Below, piece by piece: positions 1 to 8,631 of a stretch of DNA of 64,000 nucleotides. Position 1 is the stretch's first letter, and every line of letters begins with the position of its first letter. Position numbers and translations under genes: made by a program. Origin of the DNA: Bradyrhizobium prioriisuperbiae (GTDB lineage Bacteria; Pseudomonadota; Alphaproteobacteria; Rhizobiales; Xanthobacteraceae); contig NZ_CP135921.1 in NCBI RefSeq assembly GCF_032397745.1, positions 806,001-870,000 of the forward strand, read 5' to 3'. The notes below the pieces were generated by a model that saw only the letters and a program-made list of their open reading frames with translations, did not search any database and was not told where the DNA came from.

Positions 1-566
1 CCCATCGCAACATGCTGCGTTATCTCTGGCTGGTGCCGATTGCGCTCGGCGCCACCCTCATCAACGCAGCCGTGGAAACCGCCGGGATGTCGTTCCTGCC
101 GCTTTACGCCATGCGGGTGGGCTGGGACGAACAGCCGGCGACGTTGCTGCTCTCGGTGCTGCTGCTGGGCGCGATCCTGATGCAATTGCCGATCGGCTGG
201 CTGGGTGACCGGATGGACCGCCGCCGGCTGGTGATCGGCCTCGGCTGTCTTTCCACCGTGGGCGCGCTGGTGTGGCCGCTGGTCATCGACACCCCGCTGC
301 TCGCTTATCCCCTGCTATTCCTGTGGGGCGGGGTGTTTGTCGGCATCTACACGGTGATGATGGCGCTGGTCGGCAGCCGCTTCCAGGGCGGCGACCTGGT
401 GTCGGTCTACACCATCACGTCGGTGGCCTGGGGCGCCGGCGCCTTTGTCGGTCCCGGCACTGCCGGCGCTGCGATGGATCTTGCACGCCACGGCCTGCCA
501 TATTTCGCCGTATTTGCATGTGCCGCCTTCACTTTGCTCGCGATTTTGCGACGGAACAGCGCCTGA
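1..566 (+). CDS. MFS transporter, C-terminal part (5' truncated by window edge)
   Basis: The reading frame is open from the first bases and ends with TGA at 564-566, so only about the last 188 residues are seen. The protein is strongly hydrophobic, with about six membrane-spanning segments. It carries the Major Facilitator cytoplasmic loop motif (LGDRMDRRRLV, around residues 64-74 after the first visible Met), which recurs between helices 8 and 9. This fits the second half of a 12-helix MFS permease of the YcaD-like type. The substrate is unknown. The first in-frame ATG (base 12) is probably internal, because half a transporter would be missing. Confidence 0.8.
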   Translation, partial: HRNMLRYLWLVPIALGATLINAAVETAGMSFLPLYAMRVGWDEQPATLLLSVLLLGAILMQLPIGWLGDRMDRRRLVIGLGCLSTVGALVWPLVIDTPLLAYPLLFLWGGVFVGIYTVMMALVGSRFQGGDLVSVYTITSVAWGAGAFVGPGTAGAAMDLARHGLPYFAVFACAAFTLLAILRRNSA

Positions 567-703
567 TCGAAAAGCAGTCACGGCCAGTCGTGCGTCCAAT
601 ATTTATGCACGAAGCCGCCAGACTTCGCATGCAAAGCTCTAGCCAGCAGGGGTCAAAGCCGCTAAACGTCCGCCCCCTTTCCCCCGCAGAGTCTGAGCCT
701 GTC

Positions 704-2032
704 ATGTCGAGCCATTCCCCTGTCGTGTCGATTGGCATCGATTTCGGCACCAGCAACACGGTGATCGCGCTCGCGACCGGCGACGGCCGGGTGGAAGGAA
801 TCCGCTTCGACCATGGCGGCAGCAGCCACAGCGTGTATCCGACGGCGATGTGCTTCTGGGAGGAAGGACCGGGCAACGTCCGCGTCGCGGGCGGCCCCTG
901 GGCGATCGCGCAATTCCTCGAAGGGGACTCGGTTCACCGCTTCATCCAGTCGTTCAAGACCTTCGCCGCAAGCTCCGCATTCAACTTCACCCAGATCTTC
1001 CGCAACCGCTACAAGTTCGAGGACCTGCTGGCCACCTTCCTGCGCACCGTGGCGCGCAACGCCGGAGCCGGGTTCGAACTCGCGGCGCCGACCATCATGG
1101 TCGGTCGTCCGGTGCGATTCGCCGGCGGCAACCCGGACGACGCGCTGGCGATGCAGCGTTACCAGACCGCCTTCGACACCCTCGGCGCCGGTCACGCGCG
1201 GTATGTCTATGAACCGGTGGGCGCGGCGTTTTCGTTCGCGCGACAACTGAATCGCGATGCCACCGTGCTGGTCGCCGACTTCGGCGGCGGCACCAGTGAC
1301 TTTTCGGTCATGCGGTTTTCGCGCGACCGTGGCACGCTGCGGGCCGAGCCGCTGGGACATGCCGGTATCGGCATCGCCGGCGACACTTTCGACTTCCGGA
1401 TCGTCGATCACGTCGTGTCGCCCCGGCTGGGCAAGGGCAGCAATTACCGCTCGTTCGGCAAGGTGCTGTCGATCCCGAGCCACTACTACAGCAACCTGGC
1501 GCGCTGGCATCAACTGGCCATGATGAAGGGCAGCGGCGATCTGCGCGAACTGCGGGAGCTCTCCCGCACGGCGCTGAATCCGGAGCCATTGCTCGACTTC
1601 ATCACCATTGTCGAGCTCGACCTCGGCTTTGCGCTGTACCGCGCCGTGTCCGACGCCAAGGTCGCGCTGTCGGCGCGTGAGAGCGTCGACTTCCGCTTCC
1701 AGAGCGAGGGCATCGATATCCGCGCCAAGATCACCCGGGACGATTTCGAAGACTGGATCGCCGACGATATCGAGCGGCTCGGCGCCACCGTCGACCAGGT
1801 GCTGACCAAAGCGGGCGTCAAGGCGCATGAAATCGAAAAGGTATTCCTGACCGGCGGCACGTCCTTCGTTCCCGCAGTGCAGCGCCTGTTCGTCGACCGG
1901 TTCGGCAGCGAGCGGCTGACGTCCGCCGACCAGTTCGAATCGATCGCCTACGGCCTCGCCTTGATCGGGCAGACGCCCGACCCCGACCGCTGGACGGTCG
2001 CGGCGAGCGTGCCCGACAGCGTCAGCGCCTAA
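704..2032 (+). CDS. Hsp70-family protein, YegD-like short form
   Basis: The 442-residue protein has the actin/Hsp70 ATPase signature set: phosphate-1 loop GIDFGTSNTVIAL at residues 9-21, phosphate-2 ADFGGGTSDFSVM near residue 190, and an adenosine motif LTGGTSFVPAVQRLF near residue 385. It stops after the nucleotide-binding domain, so the substrate-binding and lid domains of DnaK are absent, as in YegD-type proteins. The frame is open further upstream, but the conserved N-terminus begins right after the ATG at 704. The client is unknown and the family is poorly characterised. It appears to stand alone between the MFS gene and a small membrane-protein gene. Confidence 0.85.
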   Translation: MSSHSPVVSIGIDFGTSNTVIALATGDGRVEGIRFDHGGSSHSVYPTAMCFWEEGPGNVRVAGGPWAIAQFLEGDSVHRFIQSFKTFAASSAFNFTQIFRNRYKFEDLLATFLRTVARNAGAGFELAAPTIMVGRPVRFAGGNPDDALAMQRYQTAFDTLGAGHARYVYEPVGAAFSFARQLNRDATVLVADFGGGTSDFSVMRFSRDRGTLRAEPLGHAGIGIAGDTFDFRIVDHVVSPRLGKGSNYRSFGKVLSIPSHYYSNLARWHQLAMMKGSGDLRELRELSRTALNPEPLLDFITIVELDLGFALYRAVSDAKVALSARESVDFRFQSEGIDIRAKITRDDFEDWIADDIERLGATVDQVLTKAGVKAHEIEKVFLTGGTSFVPAVQRLFVDRFGSERLTSADQFESIAYGLALIGQTPDPDRWTVAASVPDSVSA

Positions 2033-2137
2033 GCCCTTCGCTGCGACGAGAGCGCGCAGGCTGAGCGGCTGCGTTGTATCGACGCCTGCGGGCGAGTAAT
2101 CTGGCGCGACGTTCCCTTCGACGGAAGGAGAGCTGGA

Positions 2138-2383
2138 ATGCGCAAGTCCGCATTGAGCCGGTTTTACGCGCACATGATTTCGCTGGGCCGGGAGTTCCGC
2201 CACTCTGGCGCGCCACGACGCGAGAACGCGGACAGCGCGACATCGCCGGCCCTGATTTTCATTGCCACCATTCTCGGCACCCTGCTGGCGATCATCGAGA
2301 TCGATCTCTATTTCGCCGAATTGCAGGCCATCGGCCTGATCAACCGCGACGTGGCGATCGATCCGATTTTCAGAGGTCCATGA
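2138..2383 (+). CDS. Small single-pass membrane protein, unknown function
   Basis: This 81-residue ORF is preceded by a good ribosome-binding site (GGAAGGAGAG, 2122-2131). The N-terminal 40 residues are basic and polar. Residues about 43-58 (ALIFIATILGTLLAII) form one hydrophobic helix, followed by an acidic and aromatic C-terminus. No family is recognised. It lies between the Hsp70-like gene and the converging selenocysteine operon. The coding call rests on the RBS and the helix. Confidence 0.55.
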   Translation: MRKSALSRFYAHMISLGREFRHSGAPRRENADSATSPALIFIATILGTLLAIIEIDLYFAELQAIGLINRDVAIDPIFRGP

Positions 2384-2408
2384 TCGCACACACGATCAGT
2401 GCAAGTCG

Positions 2409-2804
2409 TCATTGCAACTGCTGGATTTCCTCGATCTTGAGCTGCCGGCCCCAGAGATCGAAGAACTGACCGTGGTTGAGCACCAGACGATCGTCGTCGA
2501 GCCCGGCTTCGAGCTCGCGCAGATGGGCGCGCGCCGACGGATCGTCCAGCAGACCGCCAGTGGGCCCTCTCACGGGGAAGAAAGATGCACCATTCCAGTC
2601 ATGGCCGGAGCCCGCAAACAGCACGGTGATCCCGGCCCAGTCGATCTCGGCACCAATGACATTGAAATAGGTTGAACACAGCGGCGTCACTTTGCTCTCG
2701 CCGATCGCGACCAGGATCACCAGCGCGGTGAACTCGCCGGATGATGTAAACTCCCCGGCGATCCAACGATCGAAGTCGGTGTTGTGGGCATCAGAAATCG
2801 ACAA
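2409..2804 (-). CDS. Uncharacterised protein at the end of the sel operon
   Basis: About 131 residues if started at TTG 2804; an ATG at 2867 would add 21 residues lying wholly inside the upstream gene. The product looks like a soluble alpha/beta protein with a hydrophobic strand region (FTALVILVAIGES) and no recognised catalytic motif. The TTG start would overlap the preceding gene by 14 bases, suggesting translational coupling. It is the last gene of the chain that starts with fdoG, so a role in selenium or formate metabolism is possible by context only. The start codon is uncertain. Confidence 0.6.
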   Translation of the reverse strand: MSISDAHNTDFDRWIAGEFTSSGEFTALVILVAIGESKVTPLCSTYFNVIGAEIDWAGITVLFAGSGHDWNGASFFPVRGPTGGLLDDPSARAHLRELEAGLDDDRLVLNHGQFFDLWGRQLKIEEIQQLQ

Positions 2805-3297
2805 CGGGCGTCTCCGGCATGACGTTCTCGAACAGCACCCAGAACGGCACCGGATGGGTCGCGGCATACCAGGCCTCGAACGCGGCCAAGGCTTCCGTTA
2901 CCGAGACATCCGTCACCGCGGCTTTCGTTTCGGCAGCCCCTGCTGTGTCAGTTGCTGTCCCGTCCGCCTGCTCTGCCGTATGCTGTTCGAACATGACTTT
3001 CGCCACCGGGACGAATCTTTCCACCACCTCGCGTCTCGCATCGCTGTCGCTCGCCCAGCCCAGACGTGCGCGCAACGCCGCCACGACCTGCGCGACAGCC
3101 ATAGCTTCGTCGTCCGACGCGGTGACCGCATCCGCGACCTCGCGCATCAGGTTGAGACGGCGGAACGCGAAGGCACGCTCGGTTTCCAGCGCCTTGATGC
3201 GTGCCGAGATGGTGCGGCGGAACTCATCTTCGGCCCTTGAGGCCGTGTTCGCGGCGGCCGCGAGGTCATCGATGAACAGCGCAAGCGGCATGGTCAT
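2791..3297 (-). CDS. Uncharacterised protein coupled to selB by an ATGA overlap
   Basis: The 168-residue product is rich in Ala, Glu and Arg. Residues about 15-110 read as long helices, with an acidic Ala/Thr linker and an aromatic C-terminus (FEAWYAATHPVPFW). No family is recognised. Its ATG (3295-3297) overlaps the selB stop (3294-3296) as ATGA, and its 3' end overlaps the next gene. It starts only 18 bases beyond the encoded CCA end of selC. This packing implies a shared transcript with selB and selC, so it is a candidate accessory gene of Sec synthesis or formate dehydrogenase. That role is inference. Confidence 0.7.
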   Translation of the reverse strand: MTMPLALFIDDLAAAANTASRAEDEFRRTISARIKALETERAFAFRRLNLMREVADAVTASDDEAMAVAQVVAALRARLGWASDSDARREVVERFVPVAKVMFEQHTAEQADGTATDTAGAAETKAAVTDVSVTEALAAFEAWYAATHPVPFWVLFENVMPETPVVDF

Positions 3298-5393
3298 GGG
3301 ACGCTCCGGGTGTGTGGCGGAAGAGAGAGGGAGTCGAACCCACCAAGAACCGGCTCGCGGCCCTTCCCGGATTTGAAGTCCGGACGCCCCACCAGGGACG
3401 GTTCTCTTCCAGAAGTCACATGCCCTGGATTGGCATATGCTGAAACTGTCGACTGCTGCGGACTGTCGCTGCCGGCGCGGCGAAACAGATCAAGACGGTG
3501 CCTGTTGATCCGCCGCAAGTCGCCGCGACGCAGCGTCACGCCATGCCGGTCGAAAAATTCAAGGATCTGGATCGCCACCTTGCGGCCGTTGTCGACGCGG
3601 TCGCGGAACTGCGCCGCGGTGAATTGTCCGCTCTCCGTCGCGAGCTCGACAATGATGTCCACCATCTCGGCGACGGTGCCGCGCAAGAAAAAATGGTCAT
3701 GGGCGATTTCGTCGACCCTGCCCATGCGTCCCAGCAGCTTGAGCAACTGGCGAACATCGATCTCGCGTAGTGCAAGCAACTCGGCAATATCGCGTGCTCG
3801 CGGTGGCCGGAAGCGCTCGGCATCCGACAACAGCGGCGCGATCCGCATCCAGGCCTTCTCGTCTCTGGCGGTGAGTCGCACCTCGTGCGCAGCGAGCCGA
3901 ACCCAGGCTCCGTCGAGCGCGATCTCCCGGGCGGCGGCGAGTTGTTCAAGATAGGCCCGGAACACCGGCACCGGCAGCCGCGGTTCGAGTTGCAGGCGAA
4001 GCCGCTCGAGCCCGATGCCGGACAGGTCCGGATTCTCCAGGTGAAACGCCTTCAGCGTTCCCAGCAGGCTTTGCGCCAATCGCGACCAGCAGGTCTGCGA
4101 CAACGCGAACTCCGCCCCCGCAACCGTCGCCCGGATCAGACCCAGGCGATCTGCGGTCGCACGAACCTCGGTCATGGACAACGCGCGGTCGCGGCCGAAG
4201 CCCCAGAGATCGACAAGAAACGGCGCGCGATCCAGCAAGGCGATCAATGCAGCCTCTGGTGCCGCGATGGCAGACGCCTGCAGCAGCGCCAGCCGCTCCT
4301 GAGTCCGGCGCTTGCGGCCCGGCGCGCGCAGATCGAGCAGCGTGCCGCCGCCGATGGTCCGCTGCGCCGTGGTATCACGCAGCACAAAACGGTCGCCGGC
4401 TGCTGCCGCGATCGGGCGCTCCAGCACCAGTTGCGCCAGGGTGTCGGTGCCGGGCACGATGGCGTCGTCACCGAGCAGCACGACACGCGCCCCGACCTCG
4501 GTGGCGGCATGATGCAACCGCACCGGAAACCACTGAGTCACGGGTTTCGCCTCGGACGGCAGCAGCCGCAGCATCACGTCGATCCGCTCGGTGGGCGCAT
4601 GCAGGTCGGGATCGAGCACGACATCGCCGCGCGCGATCGCATCCCTGGTGATGCCGCTACCCGCGAGATTGAGGGCGCAGCGGTCGCCGGCAAGACCGCG
4701 ATCAGCCACGCGGTTCTGCGCATGGATCGAACGCACACGCGCCTCGCGGCCGGAGGGACTGATCACCACCCGATCGGCCACCGCCACCTGTCCCGACAGC
4801 ACCGTGCCCGTCACCACGGTGCCAATGCCCGCCAGCGTGAACGAGCGATCGACCGCCAAGCGAAACCGTCCCTCGGGCGGACGCTTGCCGACGGTTGCCG
4901 CTGCTGCGAACAATTGCTGGCGCAACGTCTCAATGCCCTCGCCAGTCACCATCGAGACCGGCACGATCTCCGCGCCCGCAAGACGCGTGGGCCGCAGCAG
5001 GTTCGCGATATCGGTGGCCACCTCATCCCGGCGCACGGGCGGCACCAGATCGCATTTGGTGAGGGCGACGATGGCGTCCTTGATCCCGAGCAGATCGAGA
5101 ATCGCCAGATGTTCGCGGGTCTGCGGCATCAGACCGTCATCGGCCGCGATCACCAGCAGCGCGACATCGATGCCGGACGCGCCAGCCAGCATGGTGTGGA
5201 TGAACTTCTCGTGTCCCGGCACATCGATGAAGCCCAGCACCGAGCCGTCGGGCGTGGGCAGATAGGCGAAGCCGAGTTCGATGGAGATGCCGCGGGCTTT
5301 CTCTTCCTTCAGCCGGTCGGTATCGACACCGGTCAGCGCCCGCACCAGCGCGCTCTTGCCATGATCGATATGGCCCGCGGTGCCGATGATCAT
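3294..5393 (-). CDS. selB: Selenocysteine-specific elongation factor SelB
   Basis: The frame encodes 699 residues. The N-terminus (IIGTAGHIDHGKSALV) is the P-loop of SelB-type translational GTPases, followed by DTDRLKEEKARGISIELGFA (switch I), DVPGHEKF (G3) and TKCD (G4). Domains II-III and C-terminal winged helices follow, which bind the SECIS hairpin. SelB brings Sec-tRNA to the ribosome at UGA. The frame has no stop before selC and reads through the entire tRNA gene, so about the last 35-40 residues are tRNA-derived. The ATG overlaps the stop of the Sel1-repeat gene (ATGA), and the stop overlaps the next start (ATGA). Confidence 0.95.
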   Translation of the reverse strand: MIIGTAGHIDHGKSALVRALTGVDTDRLKEEKARGISIELGFAYLPTPDGSVLGFIDVPGHEKFIHTMLAGASGIDVALLVIAADDGLMPQTREHLAILDLLGIKDAIVALTKCDLVPPVRRDEVATDIANLLRPTRLAGAEIVPVSMVTGEGIETLRQQLFAAAATVGKRPPEGRFRLAVDRSFTLAGIGTVVTGTVLSGQVAVADRVVISPSGREARVRSIHAQNRVADRGLAGDRCALNLAGSGITRDAIARGDVVLDPDLHAPTERIDVMLRLLPSEAKPVTQWFPVRLHHAATEVGARVVLLGDDAIVPGTDTLAQLVLERPIAAAAGDRFVLRDTTAQRTIGGGTLLDLRAPGRKRRTQERLALLQASAIAAPEAALIALLDRAPFLVDLWGFGRDRALSMTEVRATADRLGLIRATVAGAEFALSQTCWSRLAQSLLGTLKAFHLENPDLSGIGLERLRLQLEPRLPVPVFRAYLEQLAAAREIALDGAWVRLAAHEVRLTARDEKAWMRIAPLLSDAERFRPPRARDIAELLALREIDVRQLLKLLGRMGRVDEIAHDHFFLRGTVAEMVDIIVELATESGQFTAAQFRDRVDNGRKVAIQILEFFDRHGVTLRRGDLRRINRHRLDLFRRAGSDSPQQSTVSAYANPGHVTSGREPSLVGRPDFKSGKGREPVLGGFDSLSLPPHTRSVP
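3315..3410 (-). tRNA. selC: tRNA-Sec (UCA anticodon), selC
   Basis: On the minus strand the gene begins GGAAGAGA at 3410 and ends TCTCTTCC-G-CCA at 3315, giving the 8-bp acceptor stem typical of bacterial tRNA-Sec, with the CCA encoded. The anticodon TCA (complement at 3374-3376) sits in the loop CTTCAAA. A long variable arm and a T-arm with GGTTCGACTCC follow. The length of about 96 nt is far above normal tRNAs. It decodes UGA as selenocysteine: SerRS charges it, SelA converts Ser to Sec, and SelB delivers it. The whole gene lies within the 3' end of the selB reading frame on the same strand. Confidence 0.96.
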
Positions 5394-6187
5394 GCGGCAG
5401 CCCCCGGCAATGGCGAAGCCGCGCGCAGTTCGGCCTCCTCAAGCTCCACCGGCGACAGCGTGCCGCGCACCGCCTCGAAGAACGGCTCCGCCAGTGCGCT
5501 GCCGCCGTTGCGTGCGCGCAGCAACAGCGCGAAGGCGGCCACCGCATCGCGCGGCACGCCGGCGCCGAGATGAAAGGCCGCGCCCAGCATGGCCTGGCTG
5601 TCGGCATCGCCGCGCTCGGCCGCCTTGGCCCACCATTCCGCGGCCACCCGCGGGTCGCGGGGAACGCCCACCGCGTTGTGATACATCAAACCGAGCCGCG
5701 CCATTGCCGCCACAACACCTTGGGCGGCCGCGGTTTCAGCCCAAAAGCGTCCCTCGGCAAGATCCGGGGCCATGACTTCGCCCTCGACCAACATCCGGCT
5801 CAGCATGTCCTGCGCCGGCGCATCGCCAGCCTCGGCGGCGGCGCGGTACAATTCGGCGGCGTGGGCGTAGTCGCGCGCGACACCGTTGCCGTCCAGGTAG
5901 AGCCCGGCGAGATTGCGTTGCCCGACGGAATCTCCGTTCTCGGCCGCAAGCGTCAGCCAGCGCAACGCCAGCGCCGAATCGCAGGTCACGCCGAGACCTT
6001 CGGCGAAACACGCGCCGATGTTGTTCTGCGCCCGCGCGACGCCGGCGTGCGCCAACGGCCCCCAGATCGCGAGCGCGGTTTCATGATCACCGGCCGCCGC
6101 GGCGTCATAGGCCATTGCCATCTGCGCTTCGACCGAAGGCTCGTCGCGTCGCCGGACTCTGGTTGCGATTGCCTCAAGCCAGCGCAT
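5390..6187 (-). CDS. Sel1-like repeat (SLR/TPR) protein between selA and selB
   Basis: The 265-residue protein consists of about five Sel1-like repeats with the pattern AxxGxxxAxxxLGxxYxxGxGVxxDxxxAxxW. Examples are near residues 55-90 (NNIGACFAEGLGV), 95-125 (RNLAGLYLDGNGVARD), 165-195 (ARLGLMYHNAVGVPRD) and 200-230. Such solenoids mediate protein-protein contact. ATG 6187 was chosen because it overlaps the selA stop by 14 bases; the frame is open to 6247. The 3' end overlaps selB by 4 bases. No signal peptide is seen, so a cytoplasmic role is likely. The context suggests a partner of SelA or SelB, but this is inferred from gene position only. Confidence 0.85.
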   Translation of the reverse strand: MRWLEAIATRVRRRDEPSVEAQMAMAYDAAAAGDHETALAIWGPLAHAGVARAQNNIGACFAEGLGVTCDSALALRWLTLAAENGDSVGQRNLAGLYLDGNGVARDYAHAAELYRAAAEAGDAPAQDMLSRMLVEGEVMAPDLAEGRFWAETAAAQGVVAAMARLGLMYHNAVGVPRDPRVAAEWWAKAAERGDADSQAMLGAAFHLGAGVPRDAVAAFALLLRARNGGSALAEPFFEAVRGTLSPVELEEAELRAASPLPGAAA

Positions 6188-7619
6188 CGCCCGCCTCCGG
6201 GATTTTGAGAGTGGCGAGATTGGCGATGAAATCCGCTTCATCGCCAAGGCAGCGCAGGTCGAACATCAGCGCCTGGTCCTCGATCCGCCCAATCACCGGA
6301 CGGGGCAACCGGCGAAACGCCGTGCTCAGCGCGGCCACCTCGCGACCGCTGCGCCGCGCCTTGGCGGACTGGATGCTCAGCCCGGCGCTGGGCAGCGTTT
6401 CCACCGGCAAAGCGCCTGAGCCGACCTGGCTGTGACAGGCGGTGACGCTCACCGTGAATGACGCCCCGATCACTCTTGCGATCACGGGCGCAAGCCGCTG
6501 CGCCAGCCCCTCGATCTCCTGTTTCGGCCGCGCCAGCATCCGGAAGGTCGGCAGCCGTTCCGAGAGACGATCCGGATCGCGATAGAGCTTCAGCGTTGCC
6601 TCCACCGCGGCGAGCCGGATCTTGTCCACGCGCAGCGATCGCTTCATCGGATTGCGGTTGAGTTTGGCGATCAGATCCTTTCGGCCAACGATAAATCCCG
6701 CCTGCGGACCACCGAGCAGCTTGTCGCCGGAAAACGTCACCAGATCGGCCCCCTTCGCCACCGCCTCGGCAACGGTCGGCTCATGCGCAAGGCCGAACCG
6801 CCGGAGATCGACCAGCGTGCCGGATCCGAGATCGTTCACCAGCGGCACCTGGCGCTCCCGGGCGAGGATCGCAAGCTCCTGCGCCGGAACCTGTTTGGTA
6901 AACCCCTCGATCCGATAATTCGACGTATGAACCTTGAGGATGAGCCCGGTCTTCTCACCGATGGCGCCGATGTAGTCCTTAGGATGGGTGCGGTTGGTGG
7001 TGCCGATCTCGATCAGACGGGTGCCGGCACGCGCCATGATGTCGGGCATCCGGAACGCGCCGCCGATCTCGATCAGTTCGCCGCGCGAAACGATCGCCTC
7101 GCGGCCGCGCGCCAGCGTGTTGAGCACGAGCAGCACCGAGGCGGCATTGTTGTTGACGATGGTGGCATCCTCCGCCCCCGTCAATTCGCGCAACAGGCCC
7201 CGCACATGGTCGTCGCGCTCGCCGCGATGGGCGCCATCGACATCGAATTCAAGGGCGACGGCGGAGCGCATGGCCGCAACCGCCGCCTCCACCGCCTGCT
7301 CGGCCAGCAAGGCGCGGCCCAGATTGGTGTGCAACACCGTGCCGGTGAGATTGAAGACCGTTCGCAGGCTCGGTTGCGCATCGGTGCCTAGCCGGGCAAG
7401 GACGACGGAGGCGACATGCGCGATGTCTCCGGTCACCTCACCATCCTTGCGAGCCTCGGCCAGTACACCGCGAACGGCGCCGACCACGGCCTGCCGCCCG
7501 AACTGGTCGAGGGTGGCGACCATCGCAGGAGAGCGAAGCACCTCATCCACCGAGGGTAACTTGCGCAAGGCAGACGAAGCCGTCCTGGTGGTCTTTTGGG
7601 GTGCGACTGATTTGGCCAT
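6174..7619 (-). CDS. selA: L-seryl-tRNA(Sec) selenium transferase SelA
   Basis: This 481-residue PLP enzyme converts Ser-tRNA(Sec) to Sec-tRNA(Sec) using selenophosphate. It shows the SelA N-terminal start (LRKLPSVDEVL, residues 18-28), NLTGTVLHTNLGRALL (90-105), the IVNNNAASVLLVLN segment, and the PLP-lysine motif SGDKLLGGPQAG with Lys300. The ATG at 7619 is 8 bases after the fdhE stop and gives the normal family N-terminus, although the frame is open to 7892. The 3' end overlaps the Sel1-repeat gene. It is transcribed with fdoGHI-fdhE and selB. Confidence 0.96.
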   Translation of the reverse strand: MAKSVAPQKTTRTASSALRKLPSVDEVLRSPAMVATLDQFGRQAVVGAVRGVLAEARKDGEVTGDIAHVASVVLARLGTDAQPSLRTVFNLTGTVLHTNLGRALLAEQAVEAAVAAMRSAVALEFDVDGAHRGERDDHVRGLLRELTGAEDATIVNNNAASVLLVLNTLARGREAIVSRGELIEIGGAFRMPDIMARAGTRLIEIGTTNRTHPKDYIGAIGEKTGLILKVHTSNYRIEGFTKQVPAQELAILARERQVPLVNDLGSGTLVDLRRFGLAHEPTVAEAVAKGADLVTFSGDKLLGGPQAGFIVGRKDLIAKLNRNPMKRSLRVDKIRLAAVEATLKLYRDPDRLSERLPTFRMLARPKQEIEGLAQRLAPVIARVIGASFTVSVTACHSQVGSGALPVETLPSAGLSIQSAKARRSGREVAALSTAFRRLPRPVIGRIEDQALMFDLRCLGDEADFIANLATLKIPEAGDALA

Positions 7620-7627
7620 CGCGCGCC

Positions 7628-8554
7628 TCAATAGCCAACGAGATAAGGATTGACGGCGCCTCGCCGATAACCGGCGTCGCGGACCAGGAGATCGAGACCC
7701 AGTGTCGCCACGTCGTCGGCCACCGGATCGAGCGCCGGATCGGCGTGCTGCAGCAGGATCTTTGCGTAGCTGCCGCAGGATTCGCAAGTTTCGGCCCGTA
7801 CCAGACCAGCGCCCGGACCGGCTTCGATCTCGTGATAGGTGATGCCCTTGGTCGAACCGCAGAGCGTGCACTTGACCCGCACCACGTGCCACAAGGTGGC
7901 GCAGAGCCAGCAGGCGCAGAAGCGGGTGTTGTGCGCGCCCGTCCAGTCCACCACCAAACTGCTCACTGGCGCGCTGCCGCAGCAGGGGCAGGCCCCTTCA
8001 CCCACCGGCACCAGACGCTTGGCATCGAGCCGTGTGGCCAGCCGCGCGACATGCACTTGCAGGGCGGCGGCGACATAGACGCGTTCGGCAAGCCCGTCGG
8101 CGGCGGTCGCGCCTGCCAGAACGTCATCCGCCAAAGCAACACGGCCTGCGGCATCGAGCCGGCTCACCTGCTCCAGCGCCAGCCGCGCCTGTGCCGGCAT
8201 CTCGATTCCGGCCGCCAGCGCGAACAGCCGGTCGAAGGTGACCTCAAGCGCCTGATCGGCGGTGAAGTTGCCACGGTCGAGCGGCGGCATGGCGAAGCCG
8301 CGGGCGCGCTCGCGCACCTCGGCCGTCGGCATCTCAGGCTCCGGCAAGTCGCTCTGGCACTGATGCTGCGCCTCGGCGAGCCCGGCCATGAAGCGCAGAT
8401 AGGGTTCGAGGTCGTGTCCCTGCGACAGCAGCGCAAAGCGCTGCGCGCGTTGCCTGAAATGGACCGTCGGGTCGGGAAGACGAACGAAGGGGGGATTGGC
8501 AATCACGCCGATCGGTGGCGAACTGTGCGCCGGGGCGCCTGCGTCACTCATCAA
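7628..8554 (-). CDS. fdhE: Formate dehydrogenase accessory protein FdhE
   Basis: The 308-residue product has FdhE features: a helical N-terminal domain with FVRLPDPTVHFRQRAQR near residue 24, then rubredoxin-like metal knuckles (CPCCGS, CWLCATLWH, KCTLCG, CESCGSY) between about residues 185 and 260. FdhE is a cytoplasmic protein that binds the catalytic subunit of respiratory formate dehydrogenases and is needed for their activity before Tat export. A second ATG lies one codon in. The gene sits 77 bases after fdoI and 8 bases before selA. Confidence 0.93.
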   Translation of the reverse strand: MMSDAGAPAHSSPPIGVIANPPFVRLPDPTVHFRQRAQRFALLSQGHDLEPYLRFMAGLAEAQHQCQSDLPEPEMPTAEVRERARGFAMPPLDRGNFTADQALEVTFDRLFALAAGIEMPAQARLALEQVSRLDAAGRVALADDVLAGATAADGLAERVYVAAALQVHVARLATRLDAKRLVPVGEGACPCCGSAPVSSLVVDWTGAHNTRFCACWLCATLWHVVRVKCTLCGSTKGITYHEIEAGPGAGLVRAETCESCGSYAKILLQHADPALDPVADDVATLGLDLLVRDAGYRRGAVNPYLVGY

Positions 8555-8631
8555 ACCTCCTCACGAACCACACGGGCCACGTGAAGGACACCACGGCGCC
8601 GGCAGTATCAGCCGGTGCCGCGCTGCTGTCA

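Noticed and set aside
662..2389. 575-codon minus-strand ORF opposite the Hsp70-like gene
   Set aside because: It is antisense to a clear Hsp70-type gene and has the Arg/Asp/Gln/His bias of a shadow frame in GC-rich DNA.
3885..5573. 562-codon plus-strand ORF opposite selB
   Set aside because: It is antisense to selB and the Sel1-repeat gene, is rich in Gln, His and Arg, and shows no domain.
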